A DNA stretch of 64,000 nt, taken from positions 2,852,001 through 2,916,000 of the forward strand of contig NZ_CP119391.1 of the NCBI RefSeq assembly GCF_031886125.1, written 5' to 3'. This DNA is from Halomonas piscis. GTDB lineage: Bacteria; Pseudomonadota; Gammaproteobacteria; Pseudomonadales; Halomonadaceae. Positions 41,109 to 48,200 of the stretch are shown piece by piece (the stretch's first letter is position 1; the number at the start of each line of letters is the position of its first letter). The notes beneath the pieces are model-generated. The model was not told the origin of the DNA and ran no database searches. It saw only the letters and a program-made list of their open reading frames with translations. The position numbers were made by a program, and so were the translations under genes.

Positions 41109-42002
41109 ATGGACTTTCGCTCGCTACACTATTTCATGGCCCTGACTGACACCCTGCACTTTGGTCGCGCCAGCGAGCTCTGCCATATCAGCCCCTCGAC
41201 GCTCAGCCGCGCGATCCAACAGCTCGAAGAGAGACTCTCGGCCACGCTCTTCGAGCGCGATAACCGCCACGTAACGTTGACCCGACAAGGCCTTATATTC
41301 CAGCGCTATGCTCGCGACACCCTTGAGCAATGGGACAACATCCAGCGCACCCTGGCCGATGACGCTACCCAGCTGACCGGTGCCATCAGCATTTACTGCT
41401 CGGTGACCGCAAGCTACAGCTTTCTCTACGCCCTACTCAGCGACTTTCGCGCCCGGCACCCGGGCATTGAACTCAAGCTACGCACCGGTGATCCGGCCGA
41501 GGCCATGGGTCGAGTACTATCCGGCGATGATGACATGGCCATCACGCCGAGACCGCGCACACCACCGCCGGCGCTGTCATTCAAATCGCTGACCCGCTCA
41601 CCGCTGGTGTTTATTGCGCCCAATGCGCCGCTGGACTGGCTTCCACAAGCCCCGGAAAGCTCGACCCCTGCGCAGTGGCACCGTGTGCCCATGATCCTTT
41701 CCGAGGCCGGCCTGTCGCGGGAGTACGCCGATACCTGGTTCAAGGCACTCGGCGTCTCCCCCCACATTTACGCTCAAGTGGCCGGCCACGAGGCGATTGT
41801 CAGCATGGTTGGCCTGGGGTTTGGCGTGGGCGTAGTACCACAGATCGTGCTGGATAACAGTCCCCTGGCCGCCCGCGTCCAGATTCTCAGCGTCAAGCCC
41901 GAGCTTCCCCATTATGACGTTGGGCTCTGTGTGCTTGGCCGACGCCTGAAGCGCCCGCGCCTGCAGGCCCTGTGGGACGCCGTGAGCGAGCAGAAGCTTT
42001 AA
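41109..42002 (+). CDS. ilvY: LysR-type activator of ilvC
   Basis: 297 residues. The HTH region is LHFGRASELCHISPSTLSRAIQQLE. Effector-domain segments GHEAIVSMVGLGFGVGVVPQIVLDNSP and ISIYCSVTASYSFLY closely resemble E. coli IlvY. It activates ilvC in response to acetolactate or acetohydroxybutyrate. The divergent position beside ilvC supports the name. GGAG precedes ATG 41109. Confidence 0.93.
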   Translation: MDFRSLHYFMALTDTLHFGRASELCHISPSTLSRAIQQLEERLSATLFERDNRHVTLTRQGLIFQRYARDTLEQWDNIQRTLADDATQLTGAISIYCSVTASYSFLYALLSDFRARHPGIELKLRTGDPAEAMGRVLSGDDDMAITPRPRTPPPALSFKSLTRSPLVFIAPNAPLDWLPQAPESSTPAQWHRVPMILSEAGLSREYADTWFKALGVSPHIYAQVAGHEAIVSMVGLGFGVGVVPQIVLDNSPLAARVQILSVKPELPHYDVGLCVLGRRLKRPRLQALWDAVSEQKL

Positions 42003-42031
42003 CAAAAAAACGGCAGGCGCTGGCCTGCCGT
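42003..42031 (-). terminator. Intrinsic terminator of fur (also behind ilvY)
   Basis: Perfect 9-bp stem ACGGCAGGC-GCTG-GCCTGCCGT (42010-42031). On the minus strand it is followed by a run of seven T. It lies between the convergent ilvY and fur genes. Confidence 0.9.
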
Positions 42032-42060
42032 CGTGGTGAAAACCGTTGATAGCGCTTGCG

Positions 42061-42528
42061 CTACTTTTTGGGCGCCACGCCCTTGGGCTGCGCGCTGCCT
42101 TCTCGACGAGTCGCTTCCGAATTGCGCGGGCGCACGTACAATACAAGCGCATGGTCCACGAGCTCGAAGTCGTGCTCCTCGGCGATCTCCTGCTGGCGAC
42201 GCTCGATTACCTTGTCCACGAACTCGAAAATTTCCCCGCTTTCCAGGCAAACGATGTGGTCATGGTGCTCTTCCTGGGCCATCTCGAACAGCGCATGCCC
42301 GCCGTCGAAATTATGCCGTATCACAAGGCCAGCCGACTCGAATTGAGTCAACACCCGATACACGGTGGCCAACCCCACATCCTCACCTGCATCAATCAGG
42401 GTCTTGTAGACTTCTTCGGCGCTCAGATGATCCTTGCCCGAAGCTTGTTCGAGAATCTGCAGGATTTTTACCCGCGGCAGGGTCACTTTTAACCCGGCTT
42501 TACGCAGCTCATGATTCTGATCGGCCAT
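42061..42528 (-). CDS. fur: Ferric uptake regulator
   Basis: 155 residues. The winged helix is followed by metal-binding segments EEHHDHIVC (His-rich site) and EIFEFVDKVIE. GLKVTLPRVKILQILE and AEEVYKTLIDAGEDVGLATVYRVLTQFE are standard Fur sequence. The CxxC seen in some Fur proteins is not present; a single Cys is in IVCLESGE. Iron-bound Fur represses uptake genes, plausibly including the imelysin cluster at 10.4 kb. It is divergent from bamE, as in many gammaproteobacteria. Confidence 0.96.
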   Translation of the reverse strand: MADQNHELRKAGLKVTLPRVKILQILEQASGKDHLSAEEVYKTLIDAGEDVGLATVYRVLTQFESAGLVIRHNFDGGHALFEMAQEEHHDHIVCLESGEIFEFVDKVIERRQQEIAEEHDFELVDHALVLYVRPRNSEATRREGSAQPKGVAPKK

Positions 42529-42600
42529 GGTCACTCTTCGCAGTAACAGGTTAGGTCGGGTATGATCGACCAAAACCACGATAGTGAAGAACAGGCGCAA

Positions 42601-43059
42601 ATGCAAAAACTGACGAGAATCATCGCTCTTTCCGTTACCTTGGCCACCGTCAGCGGTTGCAGCACCTTTGGTGTGTACAAGCGCGATATCCCCCAGGGCA
42701 ACCTGATCACCCAGGAAATGGTCCAGCAGCTGCGTCCCGGCATGAGCCAGCGCCAGGTTACCCAAGTCATGGGACGCCCTCTGCTGGAGGCCCCGTTTGA
42801 CGCCAGGGAGTGGGACTACGTCTTCCAGCTGGACAAGGCCTATAGCGGCGTTGAAACTCGGCGCCTCACGCTCACCTTCGATGACACCGGACAGCTGGTC
42901 AATATTGAAAAAGATGGCAATATTGCCAAGGATCTGCCGCTGGACATCAACACGGCACCCGGCGCTAGTGAAGGCGCTGACCCCCTGAAGGCGATGCCCG
43001 AGGAAAGCACCGGTGTTTCAGCGCCGGAGGCTGGCCCTGCCAGTACGCCGCGGCGCTAG
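42601..43059 (+). CDS. bamE: Outer membrane assembly lipoprotein BamE (SmpA/OmlA)
   Basis: 152 residues. Signal peptide and lipobox TVSGC. The BamE core includes VYKRDIPQGNLI, LRPGMSQRQVTQVMGRPLL and WDYVFQLDKA. It is part of the BAM complex inserting beta-barrel proteins. The start is ATG 42601. The C-terminal tail (after about residue 115) is acidic and proline-rich, longer than in E. coli BamE. It is adjacent to the rnfH gene (convergent, one base between). Confidence 0.95.
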   Translation: MQKLTRIIALSVTLATVSGCSTFGVYKRDIPQGNLITQEMVQQLRPGMSQRQVTQVMGRPLLEAPFDAREWDYVFQLDKAYSGVETRRLTLTFDDTGQLVNIEKDGNIAKDLPLDINTAPGASEGADPLKAMPEESTGVSAPEAGPASTPRR

Positions 43060-43060
43060 C

Positions 43061-43372
43061 TCAACGCCGCTGGCGCTTGGCCCGCGCCAATCGGGCAGCC
43101 TTGGGATCAATGAGCAGAGGGCGATAAAGCTCCACGCGATCCCCTTCGCGCAGCCGGTAGCCCGCCGGCTCGCGCAGCACCTTGCCGAAAATGCCTACAT
43201 CCAGCCGTTGAAACATCTCGGCGGGGACTTCCGGAAACAGGGCGGGCAAATCTGCCCGAGCCACCGCCTGGGCGGCGGTTGTACCCGGCGTGACCCCCAG
43301 GCTCACCAGGCGTTGCTTCTCCGGCCGGGCAAACGCTACTTCAACGGTTAATGAATGGTCCGCACTGCTCAC
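43061..43372 (-). CDS. rnfH: RnfH-family ubiquitin-like protein (UPF0125)
   Basis: 103 residues with a beta-grasp fold pattern. Family motifs are VEVAFARPEKQRLVSL, VGIFGKVLREPAGYRLREGDRVELYRPL and LLIDPKAAR. GTG start at 43372 with AAGGAG six bases upstream. The function is unclear; it is commonly linked to ratA, as here. Confidence 0.9.
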   Translation of the reverse strand: MSSADHSLTVEVAFARPEKQRLVSLGVTPGTTAAQAVARADLPALFPEVPAEMFQRLDVGIFGKVLREPAGYRLREGDRVELYRPLLIDPKAARLARAKRQRR

Positions 43373-43434
43373 GCCTCTCTCCTTTCCCGCAATTCTTGTC
43401 CCGAGCCCCTATCGTCAAGCCTGCACCAGATCTG

Positions 43435-43869
43435 TCATTGGCCATAAAGCTCATCGGCACGTCGGGTGAAGGAGTCCACCAGCTGAACGGCAATCTGCTC
43501 GAAAAGCTTGCCAAACGCCATGCTCAGCAGGCGGTTGGCAAATTCGAACTCCATCTCCAGACTGACCCGGCACGTCGTGTCATCCACGGGGGTGAAAAGC
43601 CAACGTCCCTTGAGACGCTTGAACGGCCCTTTCACCAACGACATTTCAATTCGCTCGGGCGTATAAAGGTCGTTGCGCGTGGTAATGGTCTGCTCGACAC
43701 CGGCTCGCCCAAGCGTCATTTCCCCCACCAGGTGAGTTTCATCACGCTCCAACAGCCGGGCACGACGGCAGCCGGGTAAAAACTGCGGGTATTGCTCAAA
43801 GTCGTTCACCAGCTCAAACATTTGCTGGGGAGTATGCCGCACCAGGGCGGAACGATTCACGGTTGGCAT
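43435..43869 (-). CDS. ratA: Ribosome-association toxin RatA / CoQ10-binding START-like protein
   Basis: 144 residues. START/Bet v1-like fold with MPTVNRSALVRHTPQQMFELV, FLPGCRRARLLER and FANRLLSMAFGKLFEQIA. In E. coli RatA was reported to block 70S assembly; other homologues (Coq10-like) bind quinone. GGAGAGGTCA precedes ATG 43869. It is co-directional with rnfH (62-base gap) and divergent from smpB, the widely conserved order. Confidence 0.92.
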   Translation of the reverse strand: MPTVNRSALVRHTPQQMFELVNDFEQYPQFLPGCRRARLLERDETHLVGEMTLGRAGVEQTITTRNDLYTPERIEMSLVKGPFKRLKGRWLFTPVDDTTCRVSLEMEFEFANRLLSMAFGKLFEQIAVQLVDSFTRRADELYGQ

Positions 43870-43985
43870 TGACCTCTCCGCTGACTTCACTGTGCCCAAG
43901 GCGTATCATTGGGGCAATTTTCCATGAATGGTACCACGCCTTTTCCATTCACGAAGGGCAATCCACAGATCAATGATGAGGTGAT

Positions 43986-44480
43986 ATGGCCACGAAGAAG
44001 GGAAAAACCAAGAAGGGCCCGGGCAGCAGCGTGATTGCCCAGAATAAAAAGGCGCGCTTCGAATACCACATCAACGAGACCTTTGAAGCCGGGCTTGCGC
44101 TGGCCGGCTGGGAAGTCAAAAGCCTGCGCGCAGGCAAGGCCCAGCTTACCGATACCTATATTCTGGTGCGCCGGGGCGAAGCCTGGCTGCTGGGCAGCCA
44201 TATCATGCCGCTGGATACTATCAGTACCCATGAGACGGCTGACCCCACGCGCTCCCGCAAGCTGCTCCTTCATCGCAAGGAAATTGCCAAGATTTTCTCC
44301 CGGATCCAGGACAAGGGGCACACCTGCGTGCCGCTCAAGCTGTACTGGAAGCGTAATCTGGTAAAGTGCGAGCTGGCCCTGGTCAGCGGCAAGAAGCAGC
44401 ACGACAAGCGCGCCACCGAAAAAGCCCGCGACTGGCAGCGGCAAAAAGGTCGTATCATGCGGGAACAAAATAAAGGATAG
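43986..44480 (+). CDS. smpB: SsrA-binding protein SmpB
   Basis: 164 residues. Conserved [32 protein letters not shown] and the C-terminal tail [18 protein letters not shown], which enters the ribosomal mRNA channel. It works with tmRNA (44524-44903) in rescue of stalled ribosomes. GAGGTGAT lies upstream of ATG 43986. smpB-ssrA are 43 bases apart. Confidence 0.97.
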   Translation: MATKKGKTKKGPGSSVIAQNKKARFEYHINETFEAGLALAGWEVKSLRAGKAQLTDTYILVRRGEAWLLGSHIMPLDTISTHETADPTRSRKLLLHRKEIAKIFSRIQDKGHTCVPLKLYWKRNLVKCELALVSGKKQHDKRATEKARDWQRQKGRIMREQNKG

Positions 44481-44523
44481 CTGGTCAATGAGGGGTGAGC
44501 ACGTTAGAATGCTCACACGCTAA

Positions 44524-44903
44524 GGGGGCGACATGGTCTCGACGCCGATGACAACCCCTGCGGTGCATGCCGAGAGCGTGATGTATCTCGTAAATCCAAC
44601 ATCACGAAAAATAGTCGCAAACGACGAAAACTACGCTCAGGGCGCGCTGGCAGCGTAAAAACTGCTAGCTTCTTGCCCGGCTCCAAGGCCATGTGCCTGT
44701 TCATGGCTGCGGAGATACGAGCTAAAACTGACAGGATCGCAGTTGGCGGCGTCTTCACGTCAGCTGTTAAACCTTTGAAGACTCGCGTGGCTGAATCCTG
44801 ATCGTCGGAGTCAGTCGCGCTAAAGCAAAAGACGAAATCTAAGCATGTAGAGCCAATGGGCGAGTATCGGCGGACGCGGGTTCAATTCCCGCCGCCTCCA
44901 CCA
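44524..44903 (+). ncRNA. ssrA: Transfer-messenger RNA (tmRNA)
   Basis: 380 nt. Acceptor strand GGGGGCG (44524-44530) pairs with CGCCTCC before A-CCA at the 3' end (44903). The T-arm region GGGTTCAATTCCC is intact. The tag frame is 44617-44658 and encodes ANDENYAQGALAA followed by TAA. The 3' CCA is genome-encoded. It is the integration site of the island that follows. Confidence 0.97.
44890..44903 (+). repeat. Left attachment repeat of the ssrA island (attL core)
   Basis: CGCCGCCTCCACCA, the last 14 bases of ssrA, repeated exactly at 53705-53718. Similarity continues with gaps beyond the core (AAG, AAG, AATCAAGC and a hairpin with T-run). Confidence 0.88.
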
Positions 44904-44920
44904 CTTAAGTAAGCGAATCA

Positions 44921-44941
44921 AGCACCTACGGGTGCTTTTTT
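44921..44941 (+). terminator. Terminator after ssrA, inside the island
   Basis: AGCACC-TACG-GGTGCT followed by TTTTT, 18 bases after the tmRNA end. It is brought by the island and replaces the similar terminator at 53736-53756. Confidence 0.9.
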
Positions 44942-45434
44942 CGTTTATTGGCCATCCCATTAGCCATCCCCAAAACGCTACCCTGGCGCCCTGTTCGATG
45001 CCTGTAGGCAGGTGCGCGCGATTCATCATTCTTCAACATCCTGGCAGAAGGCAGCCCTGGCCGGTGCTTTCGATTCCTTGCCAGGGACGCCGGTTCGATT
45101 CCGAGAACTAAGCTGGGCGGGCCATAACAGCCGAGAGACTCCCCGAACAATGTCCCTGTTTTCCCGATTTTTCTTGTTTCTCGCCCCCCCCTCTCTCGGG
45201 AAGTGGGACACTCAGCCTCGCGCCGACCATGCAAGCCATCCCGTTTGATTGGGGAGGCTGATGCCCAGACATCAGCGCTCTACTCACGGGGGCTTGGGCG
45301 CCCTCAGTCCACAGACGCAGGCAAAGAAGCCATACTGCGCCCTCACTAGGCTTAACTTAGGGGAGCGAACCCCCTACCATACTCAGCCTAATCGGCTCCA
45401 TTCGCTCCTCATCGCCCCAGGAAAGGGACCTTCC
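44942..45434. other. Left-end non-coding segment of the island
   Basis: 493 bases without a supported gene. It holds a 17-bp repeat (44951-44967) shared with the right end, and a tRNA-like T-arm word GGTTCGATTCC near 45092 that lacks the rest of a tRNA. The promoter of the acyltransferase gene should be here, but no clear -35/-10 pair was found. Confidence 0.5.
44951..44967 (+). repeat. 17-bp island-end repeat, left copy
   Basis: GCCATCCCATTAGCCAT, identical and in the same orientation at 53568-53584. Within it GCCAT and ATTAGCCAT words recur. Position near both ends suggests integrase arm sites. Confidence 0.6.
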
Positions 45435-47426
45435 ATGCAATACCGCCCTGAAGTTGATGGCCTCCGAGCCATTGCAGTGCTGCCCGTGATCCTCTTCCAC
45501 GCCGGTTTCTCGGCCTTCTCTGGAGGCTTCGTCGGCGTTGACATCTTCTTTGTCATCAGCGGCTATCTGATCACCACCATCATCTACCAAGAGATGGCCC
45601 AAGGTCGCTTCTCCATGTGGCGCTTCTACGAACGTCGTGCCAGGCGCATCCTCCCAGCCTTATTCGTAGTGTCGCTCGCCTGCATTCCCTTCGCCTGGCT
45701 TTGGATGCTGCCCAACGAGTTCAAGGACTTCAGCCAGAGCCTGGTCGGGGTGGCCACCTTCACCTCCAACATCCTCTTCTGGCGCGAGAGCGGTTACTTT
45801 GCTGGCGCAGCCGAGCTCAAGCCATTGCTGCATACTTGGTCGCTGGCAGTCGAGGAGCAATTCTACATCCTCTATCCGCCGCTACTGCTCGCACTTTACC
45901 GCTTCGTTCCCAAGTTACTGTTCAGCATCATCAGCCTGGGTGCGTTAGCCAGCCTTGGCCTCGCGCACTGGGCCTCCTCTGCGCACCCATCGGCTAACTT
46001 CTACCTTCTGCCTACACGTGCCTGGGAGCTCGGCTTAGGAGCCCTAGTGGCCATTTACCTGCAACGGCTGCGCTCCGGAGATAATGCCAGTTCACCATTG
46101 GAAGGACCGCTGCGCGAAGTCGCTGGTTTGCTTGGTCTGACCCTGATCCTCTACTCCATTGTCGCTTTCGACGAGGCCACCCCCTTCCCGAGCCTGTGGA
46201 CCCTGATCCCCGTCCTCGGCACTGCACTTATAATCCTCGCCTCCAATCGCAACACCTTGGTCGGCCGCCTACTCGGCGTGCGTTTACTGGTCGGTATTGG
46301 CCTGATCAGCTATAGCGCCTATCTCTGGCACCAGCCGTTATTTGCCTTTGCCCGAATCCGCCTCTTCGAGGGCGTGCCTGATTCGGCCTTCTGGCTCTTA
46401 ATAGCAGTGACGTTCGCATTGGCCTGGCTGACCTGGCTTCTTATCGAAGTACCAACACGGAAATATCTTAAACTACCAAGGCCACAGGTTCTCTCTGCTG
46501 CAGCTTCCGGTTGTTTGGCGGTCGGTATCGTCGGCGGACTGGGCTGGTTCAATGGCGGCCTACCAGATCGGTCTGCCCCTTCTGGGCTCAGCTTCTCTCA
46601 GCTTGATTCGGCTAAAATGACAAAGGTCAATCATGGGCTCAGTAGCACCTGCGAAGGATCATTCACTCTATCGCCAGATTGCCGCACAGGAGAAAAACCC
46701 TCGGTCATGGTTTGGGGGGATAGCTATGCCATGCATTTAATGCAGGCATTGACCTCTAGCCAGGCCTCGAAAGAAGTCGACTTTATTCAGTTTACGAAAT
46801 CTGTGTGCGCCCCCATCTTCGACTTGGCGCTTACGAACCACAAATATGGCCCTTCATGGTCTGCGGGGTGCATCGACTTCAACAACCAAGTCAAGGAGTG
46901 GCTCAAAGAAAGTATAGATGTTGACTATGTAATCATGTCGTCTCCAATGGGCATAATATTCAACAAAACTTATGACGGTTCCGGAAAACTATATCCAGCA
47001 ACCGAATCCTTAGTAATGGAAAAACTGAACGAAACGGCTAACTACATCAGAAGTCTTGGCAAAAAACCTGTCTTCATCTCCCCGCCCCCCAGGACCGGCG
47101 ACAACCTTGCCCGCTGCGTTATTGGCAGCCTTGTTTTCACCAACAGTAAAGGGGAAGAAATTAGCTGTGACTTCTCTTATAATGAAACCAGCTCAGAGCA
47201 TAAAAGCGTCACCCAATTTCTCCATAACACAGAGATCAACATGGCCGTAGTAGAACTATCAGACCACATGTGCGATGGAAATAAATGTTCAGCAGCTATC
47301 AGTGACACAAACATCTTTCGTGATCCAGGTCACCTCTCTCACGCCGGTTCAGCACTCATAGGCCAAGAGAGCAATCTGTTAGGCGTGGCCATGGAAGCGG
47401 CTGATAGCTTTTCTGCGACTGACTGA
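45435..47426 (+). CDS. Acyltransferase 3 / SGNH fusion (OafA-YrhL type) O-acetyltransferase
   Basis: 663 residues. The N-terminal AT3 domain (about 1-350) has about ten helices and motifs YRPEVDGLRAIAVLPVILFHAG, GGFVGVDIFFVISGYLIT, RFYERRARRILPAL and HTWSLAVEEQFY. The C-terminal periplasmic SGNH domain (from about 400) shows WGDSYAMHL (catalytic Ser) and DPGHLSHAG (Asp/His). Such enzymes move acetyl groups onto lipopolysaccharide or other surface glycans. The start is ATG 45435, since QYRPEVDGLRA is the usual AT3 beginning. The 3' half is noticeably AT-richer, indicating transfer. It is plausible surface-modifying cargo. Confidence 0.92.
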   Translation: MQYRPEVDGLRAIAVLPVILFHAGFSAFSGGFVGVDIFFVISGYLITTIIYQEMAQGRFSMWRFYERRARRILPALFVVSLACIPFAWLWMLPNEFKDFSQSLVGVATFTSNILFWRESGYFAGAAELKPLLHTWSLAVEEQFYILYPPLLLALYRFVPKLLFSIISLGALASLGLAHWASSAHPSANFYLLPTRAWELGLGALVAIYLQRLRSGDNASSPLEGPLREVAGLLGLTLILYSIVAFDEATPFPSLWTLIPVLGTALIILASNRNTLVGRLLGVRLLVGIGLISYSAYLWHQPLFAFARIRLFEGVPDSAFWLLIAVTFALAWLTWLLIEVPTRKYLKLPRPQVLSAAASGCLAVGIVGGLGWFNGGLPDRSAPSGLSFSQLDSAKMTKVNHGLSSTCEGSFTLSPDCRTGEKPSVMVWGDSYAMHLMQALTSSQASKEVDFIQFTKSVCAPIFDLALTNHKYGPSWSAGCIDFNNQVKEWLKESIDVDYVIMSSPMGIIFNKTYDGSGKLYPATESLVMEKLNETANYIRSLGKKPVFISPPPRTGDNLARCVIGSLVFTNSKGEEISCDFSYNETSSEHKSVTQFLHNTEINMAVVELSDHMCDGNKCSAAISDTNIFRDPGHLSHAGSALIGQESNLLGVAMEAADSFSATD

Positions 47427-47648
47427 AAGGACAAGGCCTCAAGGTGATCCTCAGCAATGTAATCGGTAGGAGCAAAGCTTGTTCCCTCAGCAGCTTAGGC
47501 CAGCAGTGATGTGCTGGCCACCCGCGCGTACTGGTCGAAAAATCATCAGACGCCCGTCACGGCAAAGGCGCCCAGCCTGGGGCGCCCTTGGTTGTTGCCG
47601 TCACTCAACCACCAATCCTTCCAAGAGCTCGGACCATTCATCAGGCCG
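47427..47648. other. Non-coding stretch between acyltransferase and the island operon
   Basis: 222 bases where two convergent transcription units meet. I see no gene; weak GC-rich repeats (GGCGCCC with GGGCGCC near 47568-47586) could form a hairpin. Confidence 0.4.
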
Positions 47649-47795
47649 CTACAGCGCCAGCTCTTGCTCAATAGCCTGCCGGACGAACTCGGCCGGGTTA
47701 CAGTGGCTATGGTGCGTCATTTGCTGTTGCACTCGCGGCATTCGTTCTGCGCTGCCCTTGGGAGCCGGTGGCTTATGGTTGGCCGGCCGAACCAC
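47649..47795 (-). CDS. Small protein, 48 aa, last gene of the island operon
   Basis: The GTG start at 47795 follows the stop of the upstream gene with no gap, and AAGGA lies seven bases before it. The sequence is basic and ends CNPAEFVRQAIEQELAL, resembling the second helix of ribbon-helix-helix DNA-binding proteins. The first half is proline-rich and not recognisable. It is too short for certainty; spacing, ribosome site and end pattern support it. Confidence 0.5.
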   Translation of the reverse strand: MVRPANHKPPAPKGSAERMPRVQQQMTHHSHCNPAEFVRQAIEQELAL

Positions 47796-48200
47796 CTAGA
47801 AGTCCTTCACGGTAGCAGAATCACTCAGTAGGCGGTGAGCCTTGCGACGGGCGGCCTCGGTCTCAGAAGCCACCTCAAAGGTGTCGTCTATCATAGCCAC
47901 CAACTCGGCCCGTACCTGCCTGCTCAGGGGCGCCAGCGTCACGCGTAGGCGATGCGCCAGCGCCGGCCCAAGGTCGCGGCCTGCATCAGCTAGGGCGGCC
48001 AGCAGCGTCTCGACCTCATGCGCCGGCCCGGCCTCGCCCTGCTCTACCTGCTCTACCTGCTCTACCTGCTCTTGGTGGTGTCCCACGTGTCCCGCCTGTC
48101 CCAATGGCTCAACCATGCGGGTTTGCGGCGGGACAGGTCCGGGACTGATGGTGCCCATTCGTGTCCCAGCGAAGGCGCGGTAAACATCGTCCAGGCTCAT
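47796..48200 (-). CDS. Hypothetical island protein, 134 aa
   Basis: No family recognised. The middle contains a short tandem repeat VEQVEQVEQ (from three 9-bp DNA repeats at 48042-48068), followed by a predicted helical part with many Arg and Glu residues (ALAHRLRVTLAPLSRQVRAEL). The start ATG overlaps the stop of the DUF927 gene in an ATGA junction (48197-48200), so it is translated from the same mRNA. Confidence 0.7.
   Translation of the reverse strand: MSLDDVYRAFAGTRMGTISPGPVPPQTRMVEPLGQAGHVGHHQEQVEQVEQVEQGEAGPAHEVETLLAALADAGRDLGPALAHRLRVTLAPLSRQVRAELVAMIDDTFEVASETEAARRKAHRLLSDSATVKDF
48042..48068 (+). repeat. Three tandem 9-bp repeats
   Basis: CTCTACCTG three times in a row, in frame within the 47796-48200 gene (minus strand, VEQ repeats). 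Repeat number is a multiple of three bases and can change without frameshift. Confidence 0.85.

Noticed and set aside
44820..45029. Minus-strand frame containing RRRELNPRPP opposite the tmRNA 3' end
   Set aside because: This is a well-known false protein from antisense T-arm and acceptor sequence.
45088..45105. tRNA-like T-arm word GGTTCGATTCC in the island's left end
   Set aside because: No acceptor, D or anticodon arm can be built around it.
47479..47831. Two overlapping plus-strand frames of 106 codons
   Set aside because: They run antisense to the island operon end, where the minus-strand frame has a ribosome site and helical C-terminus.
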